Assembly: GCA_012959605.1 (NCBI GenBank)
Contig: DUCU01000010.1
Span: 1 to 45,878 of the forward strand
DNA length: 45,878 nucleotides
DNA from: Dehalococcoidia bacterium
GTDB lineage: Bacteria > Chloroflexota > Dehalococcoidia > Lucifugimonadales > UBA3495
Reading direction: 5' to 3'
Part shown: in pieces, positions 17,094 to 26,203 of the stretch
Layout of the letters: each line of letters begins with the position of its first letter
Position numbering within the stretch: the first letter of the stretch is position 1
Notes under the pieces: generated by a model
Seen by the model: only the letters and a program-made list of their open reading frames with translations
Told to the model about the DNA's origin: nothing
Databases searched by the model: none
Translations under genes and position numbers: made by a program

Positions 17094-17942
17094 TTGGCAG
17101 CTCAAAACGCCTCTATCCTGAAAGGAAAAACCGTCGCTTACGTCGAGGCCCGCATGCTCTCAGAGATGGGGGGCTTGATTGAGCGTAGTGGCGGGGTGCC
17201 GTACCCCGCCCCAGTGCTCCAGGAGATTCACCTTGGCGAAACAGCCGAGGTGAAAACCCTGGTGGACGATATCTGCTCCGGCACTGTCCAAGTGATGGTC
17301 TTTCAGACTGGCGTGGGCACCAAAGCTCTTTTTGATAGCGCTGCGTCCCAAGGCCGAGAAACAGAGATGCTGGAGGCCTTGACGACCACTACGGTGATTG
17401 CCCGAAGCCCCAAGCCGGCCGCGGTGCTGCGCCGCAACAAGGTGCATATTGACCACATGCCACCTGAGCCGTTCACATCTACTGATCTCTTGGTGGAGAT
17501 TGACGGTCTGAACCTATCCGGCAAAGACGTGGCGATACAAGCGTATGGTGGCCCCAACTCCCAACTGACCCAGGCATTAGAAAAGCGCGGTGCCACTGTG
17601 CGTGAGGTATCGCTGTACACCTGGGGTCTTCCAGAAGACATCACCCCTGTTCTTGGCTTGATTGACGCCTTGGAAAACGGCCAAATAGACGCCATAGCGT
17701 TCACCAGCCAGATTCAGATAGGCAATCTATTATCCATCGCCGCAAATGCCGGCAAAGAAGCTTCACTGCGGAGCCTCCTGGCTGAGGGGCCGGGAGTGGT
17801 GGCCTCCGTTGGCCCTGTCTGCACCAAGCGGATGCTTGAAGCTGGCTTCCGGGTGGATGTGGAACCGGACCACCCCCACATGGGCAATCTAATACTGGCA
17901 CTGGCCCAACGCCTAAACCCGCAAGACGCCAAGTCAGATTAA
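17094..17942 (+). CDS. hemD: Uroporphyrinogen-III synthase-like (HemD) protein
   Basis: A 282-residue protein with the two-lobed HemD pattern: an N-terminal lobe starting at GKTVAYVEAR, a C-terminal lobe with KDVAIQAYGGPN, and AIAFTSQIQIGNLL, where HemD proteins carry 'FTS...V'. It would close and invert ring D of hydroxymethylbilane to give uroporphyrinogen III, the precursor of siroheme. The 12-base gap to the siroheme-dependent reductase fits an operon that supplies the cofactor. The start is a TTG. Residue identity to true HemD looks low, so a regulatory or HemD-like role is possible. Confidence 0.75.
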   Translation: MAAQNASILKGKTVAYVEARMLSEMGGLIERSGGVPYPAPVLQEIHLGETAEVKTLVDDICSGTVQVMVFQTGVGTKALFDSAASQGRETEMLEALTTTTVIARSPKPAAVLRRNKVHIDHMPPEPFTSTDLLVEIDGLNLSGKDVAIQAYGGPNSQLTQALEKRGATVREVSLYTWGLPEDITPVLGLIDALENGQIDAIAFTSQIQIGNLLSIAANAGKEASLRSLLAEGPGVVASVGPVCTKRMLEAGFRVDVEPDHPHMGNLILALAQRLNPQDAKSD

Positions 17943-17963
17943 ATCCAAATAGCGGCGAATAAG

Positions 17964-17999
17964 AAAAAGGGCGTCCCGATTAATCGGGACGCCCTTTTT
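17964..17999. terminator. Bidirectional intrinsic terminator
   Basis: A perfect inverted repeat (AAAAAGGGCGTCCCGAT and its complement, 17964-17999) ending in T's on both strands separates the reductase-hemD operon from the oppositely read gene at 18027. Confidence 0.92.
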
Positions 18000-18026
18000 C
18001 TTTTCAATTCAATCTCAGTCTGGATT

Positions 18027-18437
18027 CTAGCTTTTAATCCAGCGTTTAATCCGGTCCCATGGGGACCTCGGCGTTTCTTCGATCGATTCCCCGCGCCACC
18101 GTTTTTCCATGTTGATATTCCTAGGGGTGATGAAAAACAGCAGGTATCCAAAGACCAGCAGGGCCAGTCCCACCCAAATCAGTACCCCAATTTGGAGCAG
18201 GGCAGTCACGATGAACACCACAAGGCCAGTGATCAGTATTTTGCCCGGCGTTATAGTGGGCCAGCGGCCTGAACTGGGAGAGTAGGTCACTTCTGGCTTA
18301 TTGGCCTCAGCAGCTCTCCGAGCCGCTCTGGGGCGGTCCTCTAAGGGTTTTTCCGACTCTGAACGCGACTGTTCAGGCGCAACTTCGCCGGCGTTCTTAA
18401 GAATCTCTTCAATTTCTTTTTCGTACTTGTCTTGCAT
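18027..18437 (-). CDS. Small membrane protein with a charged N-terminal region
   Basis: A 136-residue protein. Residues 1-65 are polar and charged, starting MQDKYEKEIEEILKNAGE, likely helical and cytoplasmic. Two closely spaced hydrophobic helices follow (about 67-83 and 86-102), then a basic C-terminal tail. I do not recognise a named family. It is a single gene bounded by the terminator at 17964-17999 on its downstream side and about 200 unassigned bases upstream (18438-18631). Confidence 0.7.
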   Translation of the reverse strand: MQDKYEKEIEEILKNAGEVAPEQSRSESEKPLEDRPRAARRAAEANKPEVTYSPSSGRWPTITPGKILITGLVVFIVTALLQIGVLIWVGLALLVFGYLLFFITPRNINMEKRWRGESIEETPRSPWDRIKRWIKS

Positions 18438-18631
18438 AATTGATAGGTGCTGTAGTTACAGATTCAATCGCTACGTTAAGAAGACTTCACCGCAGGCATC
18501 TGCTACTGGATCTGTTCGCTCCAGACTCCCGCAGCCACTACACCGCACACACTCTTAAGCTCAATTGTCAGCCATAATTATCTAAAAAACAACTACTCTC
18601 AACAAGCAATTGTTTGAACCTGGTCAAGCAC

Positions 18632-18662
18632 AATCGTCAGGCATCAATCTGACGATTTTTTA
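18632..18662 (+). terminator. Stem-loop with T-run at the end of the pst operon
   Basis: AATCGTCAG (18632-18640) pairs with CTGACGATT (18649-18657), followed by T's on the plus strand. It overlaps the phoU stop codon. The T tail faces plus-strand transcription, so for the minus-strand pst mRNA it is a terminal hairpin without a U tail. Its direction of action is therefore uncertain. Confidence 0.45.
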
Positions 18663-19327
18663 CCTTCCTGAGTAGTTTCATAACGTCCGGTCCGACCAGT
18701 CACCATAAAAATCACCCTTTCGGCAATATTGGTCGCCCGGTCAGCTATGCGTTCCAAGTCGTGGGCCACCCATAGGAAATGGGTCGAAGCCTCAATGGTC
18801 TTGGGATGCTCGCCCATATCCAAGAATATCTGACGACAAACCCCGTCATACAATTCGTCTACTTCGTCGTCAGAGTCCCAAACGTTGTTCGCCAGGTCTG
18901 TATCTCGGTCAACCAACGATTTCAGGCTTCCTTGCAACATGATCACGCCTGCTTTGGCCATCAGCGGTAGTTGTTTGGGCAACTCCATGGGCACGTCGTC
19001 GCCAATGATCATGCAAATCTTGCCAATTCCCTCTGCGTAGTCGCCCATGCGCTCTAATTCAACTGCGATATGGAGTACTGTCAGCAAAGTTCGGAGGTCA
19101 ATGGCCAGGGGTTGTTGAGTCGCAATGAGGTTGATGCATTTTTCTTCCAACTCAAAGCGCTTCTCGTCAATCACATCGTCTTCGGCCACAACTTCGTAGG
19201 CCATGGTCAAATCTCGGCTCTCCAAGGCGTCCATCGACTTGTTGATGGCTTTTTCGACAATCTCGCCAAGCTCCACCAGTTCGGCCTGTAGTTCCTCAAG
19301 ACTCCGGTCAAAGTCTGCTCTAACCAT
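18644..19327 (-). CDS. phoU: PhoU, pst-linked phosphate regulator
   Basis: A 227-residue two-domain PhoU with the same metal-binding landmarks as the copy at 2030 (ELERMGDYAEGIG and DLERIADRATNIAERV). It is the last gene of the pst operon, 8 bases after pstB, with a strong AGGAGGAGG site before the ATG. In known systems PhoU prevents excessive phosphate uptake and signals to PhoR. The C-terminus ends in a short charged tail absent from the other copy. Confidence 0.95.
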   Translation of the reverse strand: MVRADFDRSLEELQAELVELGEIVEKAINKSMDALESRDLTMAYEVVAEDDVIDEKRFELEEKCINLIATQQPLAIDLRTLLTVLHIAVELERMGDYAEGIGKICMIIGDDVPMELPKQLPLMAKAGVIMLQGSLKSLVDRDTDLANNVWDSDDEVDELYDGVCRQIFLDMGEHPKTIEASTHFLWVAHDLERIADRATNIAERVIFMVTGRTGRYETTQEGKKSSD

Positions 19328-19335
19328 GCCTCCTC

Positions 19336-20145
19336 CTATCCAAACCTGCCGGTTATATAGGCTTCTGTTCGCTCATCTTCAGGGTTGGTGAATATCTGAC
19401 GGCTCTCCCCAAACTCCACCATGAACCCCACCCGTGCTTCTTCCACCATCAGGAAGGCCGTGTAGTGCGACACACGGGCCGCCTGCTGCATGTTGTGGGT
19501 AACTATGATGATCGAATAGTCCTCAGACAATTCGCGCATGAGTTCTTCAATGGCCAGCGTGGCTATGGGGTCCAAGGCCGAGCAGGGTTCGTCCATCAGA
19601 ATCACCCTGGGTTCCACGGCCAAGGCCCTGGCGATGCACAGCCGCTGCTGCTGTCCGCCTGAAAGGGCTAGAGCGCTGGTATTAAGCCGGTCTTTGACTT
19701 CATCCCAGATGGCAGCGCGGACCAGGGACCGTTCAACGAGCTCATCCATATCGCCCTTGAAACCGTTTATGCGTGGGCCAAAAGCCACGTTGTCGTAGAT
19801 GGACTTGGGAAATGGGTTGGGCCGCTGGAACACCATCCCAATCAGGTATCGAATCTCCGTGGGATCAACGTCGTGGCCGTAGAGATCAAGGCCGTCGAAC
19901 ATCACCTGGCCTTCCACTCTGGCTGAGGGTATTAGGTCGTTCATGCGATTGAAGCAGCGCAGGAGGGTACTCTTGCCGCAGCCAGACGGTCCAATGATCG
20001 ACGTTATTCGGTTGCGTGCCACGTCTAGATTAACGTCAGTTACAACTTTTTTGGTGTCGTAGTAAACGCTAAGTCCACGGGTCTGAAGGATTGGGTCCTG
20101 GTCTAGCAATCTATTAATATCCTCATGGTGTTTAGGAGGCACCAA
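19336..20145 (-). CDS. pstB: Phosphate ABC transporter ATPase PstB
   Basis: A 269-residue ABC ATPase: Walker [10 protein letters not shown] at residues 52-60, signature LSGGQQQR, Walker [13 protein letters not shown] and switch histidine in [22 protein letters not shown] is a PstB-specific stretch. It powers high-affinity phosphate uptake with PstC and PstA. The start is doubtful: the TTG at 20145 lacks a clear ribosome site, and the GTG in the next codon is an alternative. The N-terminal extension before the ABC fold is short. Confidence 0.95.
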   Translation of the reverse strand: MVPPKHHEDINRLLDQDPILQTRGLSVYYDTKKVVTDVNLDVARNRITSIIGPSGCGKSTLLRCFNRMNDLIPSARVEGQVMFDGLDLYGHDVDPTEIRYLIGMVFQRPNPFPKSIYDNVAFGPRINGFKGDMDELVERSLVRAAIWDEVKDRLNTSALALSGGQQQRLCIARALAVEPRVILMDEPCSALDPIATLAIEELMRELSEDYSIIIVTHNMQQAARVSHYTAFLMVEEARVGFMVEFGESRQIFTNPEDERTEAYITGRFG

Positions 20146-20162
20146 TCAGGTCTTGCGACCGA

Positions 20163-21047
20163 TTAGCCTCCCGATTTGTTTTGGAATTTATTGCGGAGTA
20201 TCACCGCACCTGCATTCATCACCAGAAGTATCACCAGCAACACAATTATACCGGCAGCAGCGGCCTCCTGGAATCCTTCCTGTGGTCGGGACGTCCAGTT
20301 GAATATCTGGATCGGCAGCACCGTGAACCGGCTCAGTGGGCTGTCCGGCGTGAACGGCACAAAGGTCAACGCTCCCATGGCGATGAGCGGTGCTGTTTCA
20401 CCAATGGCCCGGCTTACTGCCAGGATGACTCCGGTCAATATTCCGGGGAATGCCTGGGGAATCACCATGTGCCAAATGACCTGCCACCGGGTTGCGCCCA
20501 ATCCGTAGGCGGCCTCCCTGAGCGACGGCGGCACGGCACGCACCGCTTCTCCGGACGCGACAATGACGATGGGCAGCACCAGCAGGCCCAGAGTGAACCC
20601 GCCGGCCAGTACGCTCTTACCCAGGTGCATGCTGTGGACGAATATCTGCAGGCCCAAGATTCCGTAGACGATGGACGGCACACCGGCCAGGTTGGCGATA
20701 TTTATCTTGGCGATTCTGGCAAATTTACTGCGCGCCGCGTATTCCTCTAAGTAGAGCGCAGTGGCAACCCCCAGAACGAACGAAGTTACTCCAGCCACCA
20801 TCACCACGTAAATGCTGCCCAAGATGGCAGCCTTGATGCCGGCCTGGTCTGGGTGCCTCGACGCAAAGCTGGTCAGGAAACTCCAGCTGATACCCGTTAT
20901 TCCCTGAATGAACAGGTAGACCAGCAGCACCGCCAGCATGCCCAGTGCAATAGCCACCGAAAGCAGGCACAGCCCGTAGAAAGCGCGTCCCATCCACTTG
21001 CGACGGGCCCGTTTCCTCTGAAAATCTGACTGGGAGATAACCGACAC
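20163..21047 (-). CDS. pstA: Phosphate ABC transporter permease PstA
   Basis: A 294-residue permease with six hydrophobic segments and the EAA-type coupling loop (EAAYGLGATRWQVIWHMVIP), followed by SRAIGETAPLIAMGAL, typical of PstA. It forms the membrane channel with PstC. Its GTG start overlaps the pstC stop codon by one base (TAGTG), indicating translational coupling. Confidence 0.95.
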   Translation of the reverse strand: MSVISQSDFQRKRARRKWMGRAFYGLCLLSVAIALGMLAVLLVYLFIQGITGISWSFLTSFASRHPDQAGIKAAILGSIYVVMVAGVTSFVLGVATALYLEEYAARSKFARIAKINIANLAGVPSIVYGILGLQIFVHSMHLGKSVLAGGFTLGLLVLPIVIVASGEAVRAVPPSLREAAYGLGATRWQVIWHMVIPQAFPGILTGVILAVSRAIGETAPLIAMGALTFVPFTPDSPLSRFTVLPIQIFNWTSRPQEGFQEAAAAGIIVLLVILLVMNAGAVILRNKFQNKSGG

Positions 21048-21979
21048 TACTCGTACTCCTCCCGGAACCGGCTAACCACAAACTGGCTCAAAAGGTTCAT
21101 CACCAGGGTGATTACAAACAACAACAGCGCCACCGCGAAGATGGTTTTGAATTCTATTGACCCCGCTGGTGCGTCCCCTTGGCTTACTTGGACTATGTAA
21201 GCGGTCATGGTTTCGATTGGAACGAACGGGTTGAGAGTAAAAGTCGGGTTCTGACCAGCTGCAATTGTCACGATCATGGTCTCGCCGATGGCCCTGGAAA
21301 CCGCCAAGATGAAAGCGGACACGATCCCGGACAGGGCCGCCGGGACAACAACTAGCGTCGAAACCTCCAGCTTGGTTGAGCCCAGTGCGTAGGCACCCTC
21401 ACGCAGGGTCCTGGGCACTGCCCGCATGGCGTCTTCACTGAGGCTGGATACCATGGGCAAAATCATTATTCCCATGACTATTGATGCGCTCAAGGCGTTG
21501 AAGACAGAAATGTCGCCAGAGATGGACCGCAGGATGGGAGTCACAAACAGCAAAGCAAAATACCCGTAGACCACAGTAGGTATTCCGGCCAGCACTTCCA
21601 GTATGGGTTTGACCACTTTTCGCACGCCGTTGGGGGCGTACTCGCTCAGATAGACGGCGCTGAGCAAACCCAGCGGCAACGCCACCACCATGGCCATCAC
21701 CGCCGTCAACGTGGTTCCCGCCACCAATGCCAATACACCAAACTGCTTTGACGAGAATAGCGGCGTCCAGCGGGTCCCAGAGAGGAATTCGAAGACGGAA
21801 ACGTCAGCAAAGAATGTGATCGCCTCAAATAAGAGGACGGCCACAATCCCGATGGTGATCAGAACAGAAAGAAAAGTGGAAAGGAAAAGCAGCGCCGCGA
21901 TGGCCCGTTCAGTGGCCATCCGTTTCCACGCGTTTCTGGCTCCCTGACCCAAAGGCGGGCCCACCGGGTTTTTAGCCAA
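21047..21979 (-). CDS. pstC: Phosphate ABC transporter permease PstC
   Basis: A 310-residue permease with six hydrophobic segments, the conserved VYLSEYAP and [12 protein letters not shown] segments, and the coupling loop [20 protein letters not shown] followed by [10 protein letters not shown]. It pairs with PstA. The start is a TTG with GGGAGAG upstream. The pstS stop is 59 bases upstream of this start and nothing else lies between. Confidence 0.95.
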   Translation of the reverse strand: MAKNPVGPPLGQGARNAWKRMATERAIAALLFLSTFLSVLITIGIVAVLLFEAITFFADVSVFEFLSGTRWTPLFSSKQFGVLALVAGTTLTAVMAMVVALPLGLLSAVYLSEYAPNGVRKVVKPILEVLAGIPTVVYGYFALLFVTPILRSISGDISVFNALSASIVMGIMILPMVSSLSEDAMRAVPRTLREGAYALGSTKLEVSTLVVVPAALSGIVSAFILAVSRAIGETMIVTIAAGQNPTFTLNPFVPIETMTAYIVQVSQGDAPAGSIEFKTIFAVALLLFVITLVMNLLSQFVVSRFREEYE

Positions 21980-22038
21980 AGCCGACTCTCCCGCATAAAA
22001 TGGGCGACGGCAACACGGATTTCAGGGCATCCACTTGC

Positions 22039-23052
22039 TTACTGATTTTCAAAAAGTATCTCTTCCACAGTCCCATGTTGAGGGTTCTCGCCCCCAAATA
22101 TAGAGCCGGTCAACCCACGTTCAAACCGGTCCGTAATCAGAGCATGAACGGATTCAGGGAAAGCCACAAACCCCAGGTCTCGCAGTAGCTCCGCTCGTTC
22201 GTAGCTCACGTAATAACCAACAAAGTCTTTAACGTCCTGTTTGACCCATGATTCTTTGCTTACGTAGATGAAAAGGGGCCGCGACAACGGAGAGTAACTG
22301 CCATTATTAATTGTTTCGTCAGTCGGAAATATGCAGCCGACCCCGCTATCTATAGCCACCATCTTGAGAATATCCCGGTTCTCCACGAAATATGAGTACC
22401 CAAAATAACCCAGGCTGCCCCGGTCTCCGGAAATTCCTCGCACCAGAACATTGTCGCGTTCGCTGGAAGTGAAATCCCCTCTGGACGCTTGGGCTTCGCC
22501 GTTGATCGTTTCCGTAAAGTAGTCAAAGGTGCCGGAATCCACGCCCGGACCGTAAAGCTGAAGCTTCTGATCGGGCCACTCCGGGCGTATCTGATTCCAG
22601 TGCTTGATTTCGCCCTCTGATTCCGGAGACCACATGGTATGCAGTTCATCTACGGTAATACATTGGGCAAAGTCGTTGTCGGGGTTCACCCCAATGGTCA
22701 ACCCATCAATGGCCACCGGAAGCTCAATGAACTCGATTCCGGCTTCAGCACACTTTTGTTCTTCGCTGGCCTTGATGGGCCTGGAGGCGTTGTTGATATC
22801 AATGTCTCCGGCGCAAAACTTCTTGAAACCGCCGCCGGTGCCCGATACTCCAATTACCAAACGGGCCGAACCACCAATGGATTCTCCCCAATCTTCGACC
22901 ATTGCCTCAGTGATGGGAAAGACGGTGCTGGAACCGTCAATATCTGTTGTTCCCGCACCACAGGCGATCACAAGGCCCATGGCGCAAAAAAAAGCCGTCC
23001 CCCAAGCTTTCCAGCCCAGAGAACGGCTTACAATACAGTTCCTTGTCTTCAT
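22039..23052 (-). CDS. pstS: Phosphate-binding lipoprotein PstS
   Basis: A 337-residue substrate-binding protein. A hydrophobic signal peptide ends in a lipobox (VIAC, Cys31), so it is a lipid-anchored extracytoplasmic receptor. DGSSTVFPI near the mature N-terminus, GVSGTGGGFKKF and the DSGTFDYF segment are the phosphate-contact regions of the PstS family. It is first in the operon pstS-pstC-pstA-pstB-phoU. No Shine-Dalgarno is present; a TATAAT box 8 bases upstream suggests a leaderless mRNA. No phoB/phoR genes are in the window. Confidence 0.95.
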   Translation of the reverse strand: MKTRNCIVSRSLGWKAWGTAFFCAMGLVIACGAGTTDIDGSSTVFPITEAMVEDWGESIGGSARLVIGVSGTGGGFKKFCAGDIDINNASRPIKASEEQKCAEAGIEFIELPVAIDGLTIGVNPDNDFAQCITVDELHTMWSPESEGEIKHWNQIRPEWPDQKLQLYGPGVDSGTFDYFTETINGEAQASRGDFTSSERDNVLVRGISGDRGSLGYFGYSYFVENRDILKMVAIDSGVGCIFPTDETINNGSYSPLSRPLFIYVSKESWVKQDVKDFVGYYVSYERAELLRDLGFVAFPESVHALITDRFERGLTGSIFGGENPQHGTVEEILFENQ

Positions 23053-23060
23053 TCAGCGAA

Positions 23061-23089
23061 ATTATAAGACCGCCTAATGAGCCGCGCAA
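23061..23089 (-). promoter_or_regulatory. Candidate pstS promoter placing the start site at the ATG
   Basis: On the minus strand, TTGCGC (23084-23089), a 17-base spacer and TATAAT (23061-23066) precede the pstS ATG (23050-23052) by 8 bases. The -35 is weak and the -10 is perfect. This spacing implies little or no 5' untranslated region. Confidence 0.55.
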
Positions 23090-23189
23090 TAGGGTTTGAG
23101 AGCAATTTCACAATCCATTTCCTGGGCCATTTGCCAAGTCTGATTTTGCAGGCGACGGTCACGAACCAATTTCAGCCGCACCTTGTATA

Positions 23190-23203
23190 CTGGTAGCTAC
23201 CAG
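23190..23203. promoter_or_regulatory. 14-bp perfect palindrome, possible operator
   Basis: CTGGTAGCTACCAG is a perfect 14-base palindrome in the 251-base divergent region between pstS and the LLM gene at 23304. It overlaps a TATACT (23186-23191) that could be a plus-strand -10 box. The binding protein is unknown. Confidence 0.35.
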
Positions 23204-23303
23204 ACTGATGCCATTTCCTGATTGCCTGCGCCTATAGACAATCCCAGAGGACTAAAGACAACCACGTCCGGTAAAACCTAGAATGCCGTTTTGAGGTATC
23301 GAC

Positions 23304-24332
23304 TTGAGTCAGAAACTTGAATTAAGCGTCGTGGACCAATCGCCGGTGCGTGTCGGCGAGTCGGCGGGCCAGGCGCTACGCGATACCATCGCCTTGGCAG
23401 TGGAAGTGGAGAAACTGGGCTATCACCGTTACTGGCTAGCCGAGCACCACAGCGCACCCAATTACGCCGGCACCAGCCCGGAGATACTCATTGGCCAGGT
23501 GGCAGCCCACACCAAAAGCATCAGGGTCGGCAGCGGCGGGGTCATGCTGTCCCATTACAGCGCCTTGAAGGTGGCAGAGAATTTCCGATTGCTGGGTGCC
23601 CTCTATCCCGGCCGCATCGATCTAGGCATCGGCCGCGCACCGGGCAGTGACCAAGTCACGGCAGCGGCCCTGTCCTTTCCCGGCCAACCAAAGGAGATAC
23701 GCCACTTCCCCAGGCAGGTGGTGGACCTGCTTGGCTTCTTAAACGACGACCTGGAAGACAGCCATTTCTTCTCTAGCATCAGCGCCGGACCAGGGGAACC
23801 TGAGGTGCCGGACGTTTGGCTGCTGGGCTCCCGGTACGAAAGCGCAAACATGGCCGCCCAATTGGGGCTGCCCTTTGCCTACGCTCATTTCTTTGGGATC
23901 GCCGTTGAAGAAGGACCGGCTGTGGTGGAAAACTACCGTCACAATTACCAACCCTCCGAAGCTTTCCCGGAGCCCAAGGTCAATGTGGGCGTGCATGTAG
24001 TCTGTTCTGAAACTGAGGAAGAAGCGCTGCGCTTGTCGGCCTGTCGCAACCTGTCCCGGCTGCTCAATATCACCGGCAGGGCAGCGGGCATCCCATCTCC
24101 GGAAGCAGCCGCTAGCTACGTTTACCAGGCCGATGAAGCGGCTTACGTGAAGCAATACGCGAGTGTTTGCGTAGACGGGGATCCAGAGCAGGTCAAAGAA
24201 CGTCTGGAAGAACTTGCAGAAAGATATCAAACGCCTGACCTAAGCGTGGTAACCATCACCCACCACCTGGCTGACCGTGTCCACTCCTACGAACTGGTCG
24301 CAGATGTTTGCGGATTGACACCGTTGGAGTAA
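23304..24332 (+). CDS. Luciferase-like monooxygenase, MsnO8-like
   Basis: A 342-residue TIM-barrel flavin-dependent oxidoreductase of the bacterial luciferase superfamily. Landmarks are the N-terminal LSVVDQSPV, YWLAEHHS at the first barrel helix, RVGSGGVMLSHYSALKVAE and GRIDLGIGRAPG. These match the group annotated as MsnO8 / LuxA-like LLM oxidoreductases, which use reduced FMN to insert oxygen into organic substrates. It has a TTG start with GAGG 8 bases upstream. It is the most divergent of the five LLMs in this window and is read away from the pst operon. Confidence 0.9.
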   Translation: MSQKLELSVVDQSPVRVGESAGQALRDTIALAVEVEKLGYHRYWLAEHHSAPNYAGTSPEILIGQVAAHTKSIRVGSGGVMLSHYSALKVAENFRLLGALYPGRIDLGIGRAPGSDQVTAAALSFPGQPKEIRHFPRQVVDLLGFLNDDLEDSHFFSSISAGPGEPEVPDVWLLGSRYESANMAAQLGLPFAYAHFFGIAVEEGPAVVENYRHNYQPSEAFPEPKVNVGVHVVCSETEEEALRLSACRNLSRLLNITGRAAGIPSPEAAASYVYQADEAAYVKQYASVCVDGDPEQVKERLEELAERYQTPDLSVVTITHHLADRVHSYELVADVCGLTPLE

Positions 24333-24355
24333 GCCGCGACTTTAACGGGTAGTGG

Positions 24356-24403
24356 AAATCCCCCTAAATCCCACTTTATAAATCGGGGACCGAGGGGGAT
24401 TTA
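24356..24403. repeat. Dispersed inverted repeat (AATCCCCC...GGGGGATT type)
   Basis: AAATCCCCCTAAATCCC on the left and GGGGACCGAGGGGGATTT on the right form a long imperfect hairpin. It fills the gap between two convergent LLM genes and overlaps the stop codon of the second. Similar elements occur at 34349-34466 and 45711-45743. It may double as a terminator. Confidence 0.65.
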
Positions 24404-25396
24404 GTTCGGGGCTAGCGCGTTGATTACGTGCATGTGGGACGTTTTATTATCGCCAACGGCAAATGGCGCTATGACCGGGAGTTGTAGTCCGGCGCCACGG
24501 CGCTTTTCCAGTGCGGCTCGGCATTCTTCAGCCGTCCCGACCACTGCCACCTGGTCTTGCATCTCTTCGGTGACGGAATCGGCGGCTTTTGCGAGGTTGC
24601 CCTCAGCCAGAGCAGCGGCAGCGGCGGACATCTCTTTATCGAACCCGGTCTGGGCGAAGAAGTTACGGTAGAAGGGGTTGTTGGCGTACCGGGCTACTTG
24701 TACCCGTAGCGAATCCCTGGACGCTGAGACATCGTCGCCCACAGCCACCCGCACGTACCCGGCGATGTCGATCTCTGACATGTCGCGCCCCGCTTTGTCG
24801 GCGCCCCGTTTGATGTGGGTGATGGCCTCTTGTAGGTAGTCCACCGCCGTCCAGTTCATCAGCACGCCGTCACACAACTCGCCGACCATCTCCAGCATCT
24901 GAGGACCCAGCGCTGCGATATAGATTGGCACTTTTTGGGTGGGAGTAGCCGCGCCCATGGACGCACCGGTGAGGTTGAACAGCTTGCCGGTGAAATTGAT
25001 CTCTTCCCCGGATAGCAAGCCTTTAATTATTTGGATGGTCTCCCGCATACGAGTCATGGGTTGCTTGAAGGGGATGCCGTCCCGGCTCTCCACAGTTGGC
25101 GCGTGACCAACGCCCAAACCCAGCATGAACCGCCCGTTGGAGACGGCAGCCATTCCGGCAGCGCCCATTGCGGTGTTGGTTGGTGTGCGGGCGAAGATGG
25201 GTAGGATGCCCGTGCCCAACATGACTTTCTCTGTCTTCATGGCAATTGTTGCCAATGAGGTGAGCGAGTCCCTTCCGCCGCCCTCGGGCACCCACACCGC
25301 CTCAAAACCGTTCTTCTCGGCTTGAGTCGAGAGCTCCTGATAATCCTGGGGGCTCAGGATAGGGTCGTTTTCCAGTCGCACACCAAAGCGGGCCAT
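24401..25396 (-). CDS. Luciferase-like monooxygenase, F420/MER-type
   Basis: A 331-residue LLM protein: FEAVWVPEGGGRDSL, MLGTGILPIFARTP, GRFMLGLGVGH, then VPIYIAALGPQMLEMVGE, the pattern of the F420-dependent (methylene-H4MPT-reductase-like) branch. Such proteins use F420H2 or FMNH2. The 3' end runs into a dispersed repeat that supplies the TAA. The gene follows the haloacid dehalogenase by 24 bases on the same strand, suggesting joint transcription. Confidence 0.9.
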   Translation of the reverse strand: MARFGVRLENDPILSPQDYQELSTQAEKNGFEAVWVPEGGGRDSLTSLATIAMKTEKVMLGTGILPIFARTPTNTAMGAAGMAAVSNGRFMLGLGVGHAPTVESRDGIPFKQPMTRMRETIQIIKGLLSGEEINFTGKLFNLTGASMGAATPTQKVPIYIAALGPQMLEMVGELCDGVLMNWTAVDYLQEAITHIKRGADKAGRDMSEIDIAGYVRVAVGDDVSASRDSLRVQVARYANNPFYRNFFAQTGFDKEMSAAAAALAEGNLAKAADSVTEEMQDQVAVVGTAEECRAALEKRRGAGLQLPVIAPFAVGDNKTSHMHVINALAPN

Positions 25397-25420
25397 GATC
25401 GCTCCTAATTAGAAGGGTTA

Positions 25421-26140
25421 TTAAACGCCGAGTTGCGTTGCCAGGTCCCGGAAGTCGTCGCAGACAAAGTCGAACGACGGGTCAGGCGTGGTATCAACCT
25501 TGCCGTTGATGCCGCGCTCCATGGGTCGCTTTACAAAGGCAGTTCTCAGACCCTGTTTGGCCGCGGCCAGCAGATCCCCCTGGTGGGCGGCGCACATCAT
25601 CACCTGCTCGGGCTGCAGGTGGAGTAGTTCCACTCCGGTCAGGTAGGTCTTGGCGTCGGGCTTGTAGGCGTGGGCCAGCTCTGCGCCCAGGATAGTGTCC
25701 CAAGGCAGGTTGGCGTACTTGGCCATGTCCACCATCAGTGCAATGTTGCCGTTGGACATGGTGGCCAGGATGAACTTGGCCTTGAGTCTGGTCAGACCGG
25801 GAGGAGAGTCCGGCCACGGATCAAGACGGTGCCAGGCCAGGTTCAAGTCGGCCTTGGCTTCTTCGCTGACGCCGGTGATGCCAAAGTCGTTCAGCAGCTC
25901 CTCAAGACCCATGCGGTGAAGCGAATCCAGTTCGGTCCACGGCAGTTCTCCTGTCCGCACCTTGTCCATGAACGGACGATATTTGGCACGCCAACTCTCG
26001 GCAAAGTCCACCCAGTCGGCGGTGATGCCGTTGGCCTTGCCAAAATTTTCCGCGTGGCGGGTGACTGATGTGTGCCAGTCCACCACCGTGCCAAATACGT
26101 CAAAAACCAGTGCCTTAATATTCGATGCGTCCGCTACCAT
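25421..26140 (-). CDS. (S)-2-haloacid dehalogenase-type HAD hydrolase
   Basis: A 239-residue HAD-superfamily protein of the haloacid dehalogenase type II group. Visible catalytic positions are the nucleophile Asp14 in LVFDVFGTVVD, Ser129 in MSNGN, Lys160 in AYKPDAKTY and Asp189 in AAHQGDL, spaced as in L-2-haloacid dehalogenases. It would hydrolyse a C-halogen bond of short 2-halo acids through an aspartyl ester. It sits in a block with oxidative and hydrolytic enzymes. The usual active-site aromatic residues were not checked individually. Confidence 0.85.
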   Translation of the reverse strand: MVADASNIKALVFDVFGTVVDWHTSVTRHAENFGKANGITADWVDFAESWRAKYRPFMDKVRTGELPWTELDSLHRMGLEELLNDFGITGVSEEAKADLNLAWHRLDPWPDSPPGLTRLKAKFILATMSNGNIALMVDMAKYANLPWDTILGAELAHAYKPDAKTYLTGVELLHLQPEQVMMCAAHQGDLLAAAKQGLRTAFVKRPMERGINGKVDTTPDPSFDFVCDDFRDLATQLGV

Positions 26141-26203
26141 TTCCGTACTCTCTTGGGTTACTTGGGATTATTGATTGCCTCTTTTGACCTGAACTACTCG
26201 GGG

